Shown one piece after another: positions 35,101-42,669 of a DNA stretch of 64,000 nucleotides. Each line of letters starts with the position of its first letter. Position 1 is the first letter of the stretch. Source of the stretch: Fimbriimonadaceae bacterium (GTDB lineage: Bacteria > Armatimonadota > Fimbriimonadia > Fimbriimonadales > Fimbriimonadaceae); NCBI GenBank assembly GCA_019638795.1, contig JAHBTB010000006.1, forward strand, positions 1 through 64,000, written 5' to 3'. Made by a program: the position numbers and the translations under genes. Below the pieces are notes generated by a model that had not been told where the DNA came from, ran no database searches, and worked only from the letters and a program-made list of their open reading frames with translations.

Positions 35101-35148
35101 GCGAATGATGAGCAGTTCAAGCCCCTTCTCACTTGTGTCTGTGCTCAT
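32128..35148 (-). CDS. hsdR: type I restriction enzyme, HsdR subunit
   Basis: 1006 residues, complete. The N-terminal nuclease of PD-(D/E)XK type has D161 and the ELK of FELKNSLTKQTVEDAV at about 175-177. The SF2 translocase has Walker A QHSAGSGKS (322-330), DEAH at 435-438 and motif VI region QTLSRLNRAHP. A C-terminal helical part binds the methyltransferase core. It cleaves unmodified DNA after ATP-driven translocation with HsdM and HsdS. The ATG overlaps the stop of the HTH gene by 4 bases. It is separated from hsdM-hsdS by 11 kb of inserted genes. Size and motifs suggest it is functional. Confidence 0.95.
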   Translation of the reverse strand: MSTDTSEKGLELLIIRSLTGLTNEQILKPVAPGIAKNPPGYGGAGYVLGRSQDYSREYGVDLTYLLKFISQTQPKVFSQLDLGTDGIKRTQFLTRLQGEIAKRGIVDVLRKGVSHQAAHVELFYGTPSPGNQKARERWDANIFSITRQLCYSKDETQLALDLCLFINGLPIATFELKNSLTKQTVEDAVQQYKRDRDSRELLFQFARCLVHFAVDDAEVRFCTHLRDKASWFLPFNKGWNNGAGNPTNPNGLKTDYLWKEILTKEGLTDIIENYAERVEEKDPKTGKVKRLLIFPRFHQRDVVRKLLADTRTHGLGKRYLIQHSAGSGKSNSIAWLAHQLVGLEKDSVSVFDSVVIVTDRRILDKQIRDTVKQFAQVGSTVGAVKEGDSKSKTHQLTDYLKDGKKIIITTVQTFPFVLDKIGSEHKGRSYAILIDEAHSGQGGQTAAKMNIALSGTAADEDEDTEDQINRIMAARKMLPNASYFAFTATPKNKTLEVFGEPYPEGDVVKHRPFHSYTMKQAIQEGFILDVLKSYTPVNSYYNLIKTVEDDPEFDSKKAQRKLRKYVESHTHAIREKSEIMVDHFHDHVIAKQKIGGQARAMVITGSIKRTIDYFHAFQDYLKDRKSPYKAIVAFSGEHEYGGQKVTEASLNGFASNKIAEMIQDDPYRFLICADKFQTGYDEPLLHTMYVDKPLSGIKAVQTLSRLNRAHPKKHDTFVLDFVNDIDIIQMAFDDYYRTTVLARETDPNKLHDLKADLDAAQVYSDSNIRQLVELYLAGADRDTLDPILDGCVATYLASLDEDGQVEFKGKAKAFVRIYGFLASVLSYSIASWERLSIFLNFLIPKLPAPKEEDLSKGILESIDMDSYRVEVRSALSISLTDEDSEIEPVPTAGGGHPPEPELDRLSNILKSFNDQFGNIEWKDGDKIKEVITQEIPAKVAADKAYQNAIANSDKQNARIEHDKALQRVLVELLTDHTELFKQFSDNPAFKKWLSDTNFKSTYKDGR

Positions 35149-35609
35149 GAGCCTCTCTCCACGTCAACAACTCTGTCATAGACGCCTGCCTCGACTAGTT
35201 CCTGAGTCATTTTTGAGAGCGCCTCTTGGCGGGCTGCGCTCCGCTGTTCCTGGAACGCCACCAAGTCCCGATACAGCACTCTCCTGTGAGTCCCAACTCG
35301 GTGGAAGGGAATCTCTCCGGCATCGAGCAGCCGCATCAGGTACGGGCGAGACATTCCCAGGAAGTTTGCTGCCGCCTGGGTCGTGAACGCCTCATCTTCT
35401 GGAATCAGGCAGACCGACTGCTGCTTCTCAAAGGCTCCCAGAACGAATGAGAGAACTCGGCGCAACTCACAAGGCAAAGCGACTTTCTCGCCGTTCCGAC
35501 CGACCAGTGAGGCTGTTTCTCCCTCTCGGCAAAGCTTGGTTAGCCTCTGCAGAGACTCTGCTGAGACTGCACCTGGCTCGACTCGGATGTCCTGACTTGC
35601 ACGCACCAT
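35145..35609 (-). CDS. excisionase/MerR-like HTH protein upstream of hsdR
   Basis: 154 residues. The centre reads FTTQAAANFLGMSRPYLMRL then LDAGEIPFHRVGTHRRVLYR, a helix-turn-helix of the excisionase/HTH_17 type often seen in antitoxins paired with PIN toxins. An N-terminal half of about 75 residues and a helical tail (EALSKMTQELVEAGVYDRVV) flank it. No PIN gene is adjacent; hsdR follows with a 4-base overlap. Four paired motifs lie in the 327 bases upstream and are candidate binding sites. It could act as an hsdR controller (inference). Confidence 0.7.
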   Translation of the reverse strand: MVRASQDIRVEPGAVSAESLQRLTKLCREGETASLVGRNGEKVALPCELRRVLSFVLGAFEKQQSVCLIPEDEAFTTQAAANFLGMSRPYLMRLLDAGEIPFHRVGTHRRVLYRDLVAFQEQRSAARQEALSKMTQELVEAGVYDRVVDVERGS

Positions 35610-35654
35610 CCAATTATGGCTCCAACTGAAATATCCGCAACCTTAGGAGAGCCT

Positions 35655-35941
35655 CCATCAAATGACCGTCAAATAAGATTCGGGCAGATTTTGAACCTAA
35701 AACCGGCTCTCAGAGGGCTCTCAATCAAATACCCATCAAATGAACTCTGACCTGGAGAGAGCCGGTCAACTCCGGCTGCAGTAGCTCCTGCGCTTCCTGA
35801 AATGCCTAGACACCCGTCTGTGAATCCTTTCAGGCTCCTGATTCGTCGTCAAATGCCCGTCAAATAAACTCAGCCCTAGATTTGAACTTGAATTCGGCTC
35901 CCAGAGGGCTCTCAATAAAATACCCATCAAATAAACTCAGT
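35655..35941. repeat. duplicated ~96-bp unit with four 20-bp paired TCAAAT sites upstream of the HTH-hsdR unit
   Basis: Two imperfect copies (35655-35750 and 35846-35941), exactly 191 bases apart with no internal indel. Each holds two 20-bp sites of the form TCAAATRMCCRTCAAATRA, at 35657-35676, 35724-35743, 35848-35867 and 35915-35934. Within each copy the sites are 67 bases apart. The TCAAAT boxes within a site repeat every 10-11 bases, one helical turn, as expected for cooperative protein binding. Apart from the last stop codon of the AlbA_2 gene the region is non-coding. Confidence 0.75.
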
Positions 35942-37427
35942 CAACCCAGAAGGGGACATATCGCTTCAGCCGATTGGAAGCATTCTCCGCATGAGGCTTG
36001 ATGAGTCCGCTCTCGACAGCCTCCTTAATGAGCCGGGACACAGTGGCGCTGTTTCGCTCAGGAATGCCAAATCGCTCCCTCAAGCTAGCGTTCGTCACGT
36101 ATTCTCGCCGGATTCGCTTCAGGCAGGCGTGCCAATAGCAAGCTCTCACCCGAGTGTCTGCGTCCATGTCCTTCAAGAGCCGAGTGCCAAAGAGAGTCGC
36201 TCTGGTGCTTCCATCCGGCACGCTGAACTCAGGTGCGGGAAGCTGTGAAGCCTCGACCAGTGCAACAACACGGTCAATTCCGCTCCCAAGCTCCTCGCAG
36301 AACCCAACACGTCGCATGTGGGAAGCAAGCGCCTCGTTTCGGGAGCGAGGTGGGAAGTCGAGCAATCTCCTGATGTCGCCGATCACAGGCTCGCCTGGAT
36401 TTGAAATTTCAATCCTGCCCTGGAACACCTCGACCAAAACACCCGCTCCAGCCACCGCTAAGTCCTGGTGAATCACGGCGTTGGCAAGAAGCTCTCGGAC
36501 AGCAACCGTTGGCACCATCGTAACTGTCTGCCGTCGAGCGCCTTCAATAATTTCACGGGAGGGCAGTTGCTCCATCACGGCATCGACTGCAGGCTCAAAA
36601 CCGGTGGCATAGCCCTTGGCAATCGTCCACTACTTCAGGATGGAGATTCGGTCTGTCCCTTCATAGCGAACGATTCGGATGACCTTGCGTGAAAGAGTTC
36701 TGAACGACTCCAGGTTGCGAGCGTACAGGAGCGCTCCGAGGTTCGTGATAGCCCAGCGACCAGAGGTTTCTCGCTTGATGAGTTCATCGACTTCGAGGCG
36801 TTCGAGGTTTCGAGCCAGATCATCCGATATAGGAACCCTATTCAGGGCGAAATATGCCTCGATGTCGAGAAGCTCGGCAACCTGCTCGTCGGTCAAGTCT
36901 TCGAGGGCAACGAAGTCTTCAAAAGGAACATCTGCAAACTGCTGCCAGAGTAGCGCCTCCTTCTCAGGATGCTCTTTGAACTTCTTGGTGTAACTCCCGA
37001 CCCGGACAAATTCCTCCGTCTTGAACCGGGTGGGATGGCGAAAGGCTCGGTCGATTTCTAAGAGCAGAATGGGCTTCGGAGCGCCTTTCACATTGACTTC
37101 GAACCGAATGAATCTAAGGTTGAGCCTCGGTGAAATCAATCGGCTCAGCCAGTTCTCGAGGTTCTCGTTCCCAACCTTCTTCGTAGCGTGGTCGAACTCC
37201 GTTCCAACGATTTCGAGAGAGTCGTCTTCGATTCCCCAAACGAGGAAGCCTTGAGGCATACCGGCAATCGCAGCAGAGTTTGAGAGGGCGGAAATGTACT
37301 CTCCGATGCCATCGGGCTCTGACCAGTTGTGCTTGAACTCAACCCACTCGCATTCCCGCCCGAGTTTCAGCAACCCATCTAAGAGTCGCTCAAGCGCACC
37401 TTGGTCTCTTGCATCGACTAACAACAT
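35937..37427 (-). pseudogene. AlbA_2/Schlafen-type DNA-binding ATPase, interrupted by one TAG
   Basis: The first part (37427-36630, 265 residues) has ECEWVEFKHNWSEPDGIGEY and SNSAAIAGMPQGFLVWGIED, the AlbA_2 (Schlafen) domain. The second part (36578-35937) has VAVRELLANAVIHQDLAVAG and RIEISNPGEPV, an HATPase_c_4 domain, then a winged helix. Both are in the same frame, separated by one TAG at 36632-36630 (CTG AAG TAG TGG), where CAG would restore a 496-residue protein. The start overlaps the split hsdS by 10 bases. Such ATPases are common passengers of type I loci. Inactivated, read through, or two peptides. Confidence 0.75.
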
Positions 37428-38029
37428 CCCACTTTCTCTCGCATCTCGATTGGAGTTCGGTGTCCCTTCACCACGTCCGAAACCAGCCTCGCCCGATACT
37501 TCCGCAGAAGAGCCAATTCCCTCACTAGCTTCTGCTTCGCCCTAAGGACATGACGTACTTGGTCGTCGAACCAGCGCACGGTCGTGCGCTGACTACCCAA
37601 CGATGGCAGGTCAACCTGAATCTCCGAGAGGCGACTCGTAGGAATTCCTATCGCACCGGCTCCGGTCGCAAGCCGTCGAAGCTCATCCTGAAATGCCCTC
37701 GACCGACACAGCATCAGCAGATACTCAGGAACCACCAAGTCCAAGCGAGGGCGGAAGGCGACCACCCGCTGGGCGATGGCGATGTCCGGGCGGTCAACCA
37801 GAGCAAAATGCCCCACCGGAGCCTCGGTTGTCATCAATAGGTCGCCTATCTCGGGCTGGCGGGCACTCTCCAATTCGTGAGACTCTGAGTCGAAGTCCAC
37901 CGACAAGTCCACATAGCCTTGCCGGACGTTCTTCGAGGTCACCAGACGACGTCCCAAGTCGGTGCGCTTGGGTGTCGTGCCTCGGTTGTCGATGCGAGTC
38001 GAGAAGCATCGGGTGAAGGGGAGTCTCAC
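37418..38029 (-). CDS. hsdS: HsdS-like half subunit (second TRD)
   Basis: 203 residues: one target-recognition domain (NVRQGYVDLSVDFDSESHEL ... PTSRLSEIQVDLPSL) plus a conserved helical repeat ending LRKYRARLVSDVVKGH, the usual C-terminal signature of type I specificity subunits. The GTG start overlaps the stop of the preceding half-gene (GTGA). Together the two halves make one HsdS. It could work as a two-chain subunit or be a frameshift product. Confidence 0.75.
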   Translation of the reverse strand: MRLPFTRCFSTRIDNRGTTPKRTDLGRRLVTSKNVRQGYVDLSVDFDSESHELESARQPEIGDLLMTTEAPVGHFALVDRPDIAIAQRVVAFRPRLDLVVPEYLLMLCRSRAFQDELRRLATGAGAIGIPTSRLSEIQVDLPSLGSQRTTVRWFDDQVRHVLRAKQKLVRELALLRKYRARLVSDVVKGHRTPIEMREKVGCC

Positions 38030-38742
38030 AATCTCATTGTTGCCGTATTCGTGTCCACCGCATGCTGAAGCAGTGCGTGCTCCTGTTCGTCCAAGAGCGC
38101 CAGCAACCGTACCTTGGCAGCGACCAGGCGGTTCATCTTCTCGTCGAACTCCGCCACGTGCCGAACAATGGCAACCTGCTCATCCAGAGGTGGTAGAGGA
38201 ATCTTCAGGGAGGCGAAGTTGCCAAACTGCAGGTCGGCGACTCGTTCCCGAACCCCACGGGCAGCCGCCAGCAGATAGCCGTTCCGAGCCATCTCTCGAA
38301 ACAACAGCGCAAGATAGTGAGCGTCGGCTCCGGGCAGGGTCGTGCAGACGGCGCAGGCAGGCGTGGTCTTTCCATCCGAGTCGGAAACCCCAATGGCTCC
38401 AGCGTAAGCGTCCAAGTCGTGAATAACCAGGTCACCCGCTCGGACTCCTTGATAGCCGACCTCATGCAGCGATTCCATGATGCCCTGGGGCTTCTTGGGG
38501 TGGCGCAGCGTGACCTCGCCGTCTCGAAAGCAAGTGACCACCTCGTCGCAGAGTCTCACCGGTCGCTGCATGCGGCGCAGGATGGTCTTGGGTCGAACGA
38601 TGCGCCAGTGAGCAGGGCATAAAGCGAGCCAAGGCAGACTAGAATCTTGGAGGTCAGAGCAAATGCGGCGGGAATCTGTGCGCAATGGATACGACAAAGC
38701 TCCCTCCGCCCCATCGAGCCCCGTAACGGTGGCTAAGCTCAC
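38026..38742 (-). CDS. hsdS: HsdS-like half subunit (first TRD)
   Basis: 238 residues: SLPWLALCPAHWRIVRPKTI is the HsdS N-terminal signature, then a target-recognition domain, then the central conserved helix PLPPLDEQVAIVRHVAEFDE. It stops right after the first conserved region, where a full HsdS would go on to TRD2; that half is the next, overlapping ORF. Its ATG overlaps the preceding gene by 4 bases. A second, intact hsdS lies upstream in the same operon. Confidence 0.78.
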   Translation of the reverse strand: MSLATVTGLDGAEGALSYPLRTDSRRICSDLQDSSLPWLALCPAHWRIVRPKTILRRMQRPVRLCDEVVTCFRDGEVTLRHPKKPQGIMESLHEVGYQGVRAGDLVIHDLDAYAGAIGVSDSDGKTTPACAVCTTLPGADAHYLALLFREMARNGYLLAAARGVRERVADLQFGNFASLKIPLPPLDEQVAIVRHVAEFDEKMNRLVAAKVRLLALLDEQEHALLQHAVDTNTATMRL

Positions 38743-39761
38743 ACCTCTGCCTCCGCTCCATCTGGTGGGGCAACTGGTACGTCTGCGGGGGCTGGAGCCG
38801 GTTCGTCAATTGCACCACCATCATAGGTTTCCGCAGGCTCTTCAGGCGGTTTCTCATCGTCCGCTTTAGATTTCTTGGTCAGGTGCGTTGTCACAAACGT
38901 GGCAATTCGCTCCTGTGCCCCATCAGGCTGTTCGGTCACCTCCCTTCCCAGAGAATAGGTAACAGAGTCCCCTCCGTTGACGACAGTAAACGAGTCAATC
39001 CGTGCGAGCACGCAGTGATAGGTTCGTTCATCAGCAGGAATCGGTAGAGGTTCAAGAACGAAGCATGTTGATTGGAACGTGATTTCTAGAGTGGCAAGTC
39101 CGACTCCACATGCGTCCTTAACGGCAGGTTTCTCTGAATCTATCTTGAATGTCTTGACCTCGTTCTGTCCCGCCTTGAGCAGCCCTTTGAGCCACAGTCT
39201 TTCTGTTCTCTTATTGCCATTCCCTGAATTGAAGCTCAAGCTCAGATGGTCACCTGGTTTGCGTGAATAAATGTGGAGCAAATAGCGACCGCATATGTCC
39301 ACATCCGGGTTTCTCGTCGAGGATGTCTTCGGTACGAGAGTGAGGAGCCTAATCAGGTCAGCCAGCAATGCGCCTTTGTTGACATCCTTGTTCCCAGATG
39401 CCCTTGGCTCCCCTGACGTGGGTTCAAAGCACCGGAAGAACTTCGCTTCAATCCAATTACTGTGCCTCCATCCATAGAGTGAGAGCAGCCTTGAGCCCAC
39501 TCTGGCCTTCGAACCATCCACATGAACGTCACAGCGGAAATAACGGGGCACACCTGTTGCTGTGAGTAACGGTGTACTTCTTGGTCTGAACGGGCGCTCC
39601 ATATGCAGCGCAGATATAGGGTTGTTGACGTTGCGCCCATTTAGCTCCTGAAGCAGAGCCAGAGCGTATGCGGCGACAATGCCGCCCTCGTAATCCTGGG
39701 ATGGATAACCGCTGCCCGTCAGGATTTCGGGCAGATTCATGAACGCCTGCTCTACTAGCAC
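38739..39761 (-). CDS. unknown protein embedded between two hsdS genes
   Basis: About 340 residues from GTG 39761 (ATG at 39740 and 39827 are alternatives). No family recognised. Visible features: a helical N-terminus (GGIVAAYALALLQELNGRNV), a beta-rich middle with FRCDVHVDGSKARVGSRLLS then LYGWRHSNWIEAKFFRCF, where D...IEAK is weakly reminiscent of a PD-(D/E)XK nuclease core, and a disordered Pro/Glu/Ala-rich tail (EEPAETYDGGAIDEPAPAPA). It ends in a 4-base overlap with the split hsdS. Position suggests a co-expressed restriction accessory factor. Confidence 0.6.
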   Translation of the reverse strand: MLVEQAFMNLPEILTGSGYPSQDYEGGIVAAYALALLQELNGRNVNNPISALHMERPFRPRSTPLLTATGVPRYFRCDVHVDGSKARVGSRLLSLYGWRHSNWIEAKFFRCFEPTSGEPRASGNKDVNKGALLADLIRLLTLVPKTSSTRNPDVDICGRYLLHIYSRKPGDHLSLSFNSGNGNKRTERLWLKGLLKAGQNEVKTFKIDSEKPAVKDACGVGLATLEITFQSTCFVLEPLPIPADERTYHCVLARIDSFTVVNGGDSVTYSLGREVTEQPDGAQERIATFVTTHLTKKSKADDEKPPEEPAETYDGGAIDEPAPAPADVPVAPPDGAEAEV

Positions 39762-39780
39762 TTTGACCTCGACGGCTTGC

Positions 39781-41178
39781 TCAGTCGCTCTCCTCTCCTT
39801 CGACCGATTCGTCCAACTCGTCGCCATCAACCGCATCAATAGCTTCGATGAGGGATTCTTCGACTTCGGGCAAATCAAGATGGCGGACATCGAGTTGACC
39901 GGTCACCACGTCGGCGACGAGGCGAGTGCGATACTCCCGAATGAAGTCGATTTCGGACTGTGCTTTGCCAATCGCTGCGTCCACTGCATGGGTGTCGGAC
40001 GTGATTCCGCTAACCATTGCAGCCTGAACTTTCAGGTCAGGAACTGGAAGCTTGAGCCTCTGCAACCGCTCGGTCACGAGCTTTCTAGTTCCGTGACCGC
40101 TCATCTCAACCATCGACGATATGGCAGGCTCGGCGGCTCTCATAACAATGTAAAGGAACTCCGGGAGAACTCGGCTCTGGTCTACGAGGAGCCCCTTCAT
40201 ATCCTGATTGATGGTGACCGGGGCTGAAGTGATGGCGACTGGCACCGTCCGAATCAAAATCATGCCCCTCACTACAATGAGCATCGTGCCGACAGGGAGC
40301 AGAGTGAGTCCTGAGGACGCTCGACCCTCTTCGGAAATGTGGTCTATGGCATCGCCGATGACCGGTTTCTTCATATCCTTCGGAGAGACCCACGGAATCT
40401 CACCAATCCAATACGAAGGCTCCGCTTTGCTCGGCGTGCCGCCGCTAACGAATTTTGCAAGGCGACGCAACTCGTGCGTCTGCCAGTTGCTGGGAATGTC
40501 ACCAAGCCAGTCGATGCCGGAGGGTTTGAGGGGGACGGTGGGGTCGAGACCTCGGGTGACGGCACGGTGGATGATGGCTTGCTTCTGTTCGTTCAGGAGT
40601 TCAATGAGCAGCCGCTTGGTCTTGATGAGTCGATTCACCCGCTGGTCGAGGTGGCGGATGAAGCGCCCTATCGCATCCTGTTCCTCGGGCGGAGGAACGG
40701 GCATGTAAGCTCGGCTGAGCCGCACGTAGTCGATGTTCTGCCCTTCTCGGATTCCCGTCACGAAGAGCGTCATGCTGCTGATGAAGTCGGCGGACTTGAA
40801 GAAGTGCTCGTAATAGCCACGCCGAATCTCTGGCTTGGGTTCGAGCACGGTGTAAGCAGGACTGATGATGCCTCGGACGTGGGCGTATTCAATGCCACCC
40901 TGGAACGACCTCAGCGAGATGACGTAATCACCTGGCTCGACCAATTTGAGCAGGTGCAGGTCTTTCTGAGCTTCAACCGTTCGAGAGCCGTAGTCTGATT
41001 TGGCGATGACGCCGTGACTCTGGGAGGCAGTCAAGAGGGGTTCGTCTGGATAGCCCTTCTCAACACGCTCATCGACTAGGTACTTCATCCTTCGCAGCGA
41101 CCAGTGAGCGGGACAGCGACCGACCCAAAGCAGCCCGGTGTCTTGATAGGCTTCGTATCCAGTCAAGGTGGCGCTCAA
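39781..41178 (-). CDS. hsdS: type I restriction-modification specificity subunit HsdS
   Basis: 465 residues, complete, with two target-recognition domains. TRD1 begins DTGLLWVGRCPAHWSLRRMK. The central repeat is PPPEEQDAIGRFIRHLDQRV then IIHRAVTRGLDPTVPLKPSG, followed by IDWLGDIPSNWQTHELRRLA opening TRD2, and C-terminal IREYRTRLVADVVTGQLDVR. It sets the DNA target for methylation and cleavage. It lies 34 bases after kwaB on the same strand. With the split copy downstream the locus encodes two specificities. Confidence 0.93.
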   Translation of the reverse strand: MSATLTGYEAYQDTGLLWVGRCPAHWSLRRMKYLVDERVEKGYPDEPLLTASQSHGVIAKSDYGSRTVEAQKDLHLLKLVEPGDYVISLRSFQGGIEYAHVRGIISPAYTVLEPKPEIRRGYYEHFFKSADFISSMTLFVTGIREGQNIDYVRLSRAYMPVPPPEEQDAIGRFIRHLDQRVNRLIKTKRLLIELLNEQKQAIIHRAVTRGLDPTVPLKPSGIDWLGDIPSNWQTHELRRLAKFVSGGTPSKAEPSYWIGEIPWVSPKDMKKPVIGDAIDHISEEGRASSGLTLLPVGTMLIVVRGMILIRTVPVAITSAPVTINQDMKGLLVDQSRVLPEFLYIVMRAAEPAISSMVEMSGHGTRKLVTERLQRLKLPVPDLKVQAAMVSGITSDTHAVDAAIGKAQSEIDFIREYRTRLVADVVTGQLDVRHLDLPEVEESLIEAIDAVDGDELDESVEGEESD

Positions 41179-41212
41179 ACCTTCACCTCGCCCGTCTTTA
41201 TGCGGAAAAGCA

Positions 41213-42094
41213 TCAGGGCCTAGCCTTCCCGACCTTATGCCGACTGTCGGCTTCGTAGATATCTGGGTTCACGGCAACAAGCGGGTCAGCGTATCTTCGC
41301 CGGTCGAGAAGCATCAGTAACCCTTCTTCGCTCCCCACTTTGACCATGTATTTGTGGTCGATGATTTCGTATTCGATGCCCTGTTTATCGCTTTCGTTCT
41401 TCAAGGCGGTTTCCGAAACAACCGCTAGGTCACCTCGTTTCTGAAGGTCGGCAACAATGCGTGCAGACCTCGTATAGCCTTCGACCCGAGCTATGAGTGG
41501 CTCCATGTTGAGGAATGGAATGTTGGGCGAGATTTCTGCTAAGCCATCAATTGCAGACTTGCGAATTGCTGGTGCTAGGTCGCAGATACGCTCCAACGCC
41601 GTCGCACTCACGATGAAAAGTCCCTTCCCCTCAGTGAGCAATTCCCAACTGTCGGAGAGGGTGACCTTCGGGCGCTTGTCCTCAGTCAGTTGACCTTCAG
41701 CGAAAGTCCAAACCGGCTTGGTTCTCAAGCTCTTGAAGGTTCGGGCTTGTCGAATGCCGAGCCGCTTTGGAGAGTTGGTTTCTTCAATCGCTCCGAAGTA
41801 GGCGACGACATGCTCCATATCATCGAGCACATCGGGGTTTACCTCTACACTCGTCGCATCAAACAGCCCCTTTATCGTTTCAGCAAGCGGGTCACTCAAG
41901 TCCAATTTTGCGCATTGGTCATCCGAATACTTCTCTGCAAGTTGAAACTGCTGAACCTGGGCACTCGCTACCTTCGCCTGGGTCTTTTCAAACATATGCT
42001 CGATGTGACCCTGCCCTGCCTGGTCAATGGGGACAAGGAATGCTTTCAAATCGCCTTGGTGTTTGACGAGGACTCCAAACGTGATGGTCTTCAT
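41213..42094 (-). CDS. kwaB: Kiwa defence protein KwaB (DUF4868)
   Basis: 293 residues. The layout (N-terminal FGVLVKHQGDLKAFLVPIDQ, middle MEHVVAYFGAIEETNS ... TFKSLRTKPVWTF, LSDSWELLTEGKGLFIVSAT, C-terminal LLMLLDRRRYADPLVAVNPD) matches the DUF4868 pattern of KwaB. I could not run a profile search. It is preceded with a 4-base overlap by a four-helix membrane protein of KwaA size, the expected Kiwa pair. Kiwa senses phage at the membrane through KwaA, and KwaB acts on phage DNA (established for the E. coli system). Confidence 0.75.
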   Translation of the reverse strand: MKTITFGVLVKHQGDLKAFLVPIDQAGQGHIEHMFEKTQAKVASAQVQQFQLAEKYSDDQCAKLDLSDPLAETIKGLFDATSVEVNPDVLDDMEHVVAYFGAIEETNSPKRLGIRQARTFKSLRTKPVWTFAEGQLTEDKRPKVTLSDSWELLTEGKGLFIVSATALERICDLAPAIRKSAIDGLAEISPNIPFLNMEPLIARVEGYTRSARIVADLQKRGDLAVVSETALKNESDKQGIEYEIIDHKYMVKVGSEEGLLMLLDRRRYADPLVAVNPDIYEADSRHKVGKARP

Positions 42095-42669
42095 GCTTCT
42101 TCTCTCTCGATAAAGACGGTGTTCGACAGCCTAACGCAGTGCAAGTCCATTTCAGTAAGGAAGGTTCGCTTGCTTAGGACAATAACTGGCTTGCGACAAT
42201 CGAGTGGGCTGTTGCCATGACCTTGAATCACGAATGTTCGGTAACCGCGTAGGGCGAACAGGAGGTTCATGTGGTAAAGGTCGAAGTGGCAGAAGAGGAA
42301 GACGATGACAATGAGAATGAAGACGCTGGCATACCAGTCCCGCACCGTTCCGAAGGAGGCACTGTAGAGCGGAGTTAGGACAGTGAGCAGGTAGACCAGC
42401 AGGTGGTCTTTGCTGTCGGCAGGACGAGCAACACGGATGACGGCGTGGTCATGGTTTGCTCTGGCTTGACGCCACCTGAAAGCTATCGCAGCGATTGGGA
42501 GGATTGCCAGAGCAGCGACCGCAATGTAATAGGTTAGGGCTGCCACTATGGGCTTCCCGTCCACTTTCGGCTCTCCTTTGATGAGGAGAACGATGAATAA
42601 TGGAGCCAAGCTGCCCAGAGCATAGAGAGGTCTAATCCACCTGGATGCTGAGGGAGCGTACGGAGCCAT
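42091..42669 (-). CDS. kwaA: Kiwa membrane protein KwaA
   Basis: 192 residues with four hydrophobic segments: ALGSLAPLFIVLLIKG, YYIAVAALAILPIAAIAF, LLVYLLTVLTPLYSASF and YASVFILIVIVFLFCHFDLY, followed by a C-terminal cytoplasmic part (FVIQGHGNSPLDCRKPVIVL). Size, topology and the kwaB gene directly behind it (4-base overlap) support KwaA. Its ATG overlaps the TAA of the DUF262 gene by one base (TAATG). Family assignment rests on gene pairing and pattern, not on a search. Confidence 0.72.
   Translation of the reverse strand: MAPYAPSASRWIRPLYALGSLAPLFIVLLIKGEPKVDGKPIVAALTYYIAVAALAILPIAAIAFRWRQARANHDHAVIRVARPADSKDHLLVYLLTVLTPLYSASFGTVRDWYASVFILIVIVFLFCHFDLYHMNLLFALRGYRTFVIQGHGNSPLDCRKPVIVLSKRTFLTEMDLHCVRLSNTVFIEREEA

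Noticed and set aside
35655-35941. CRISPR array
   Set aside because: Only four short sites with alternating 67- and 124-base steps and partly similar spacers; no cas genes. A duplicated regulatory unit fits better.
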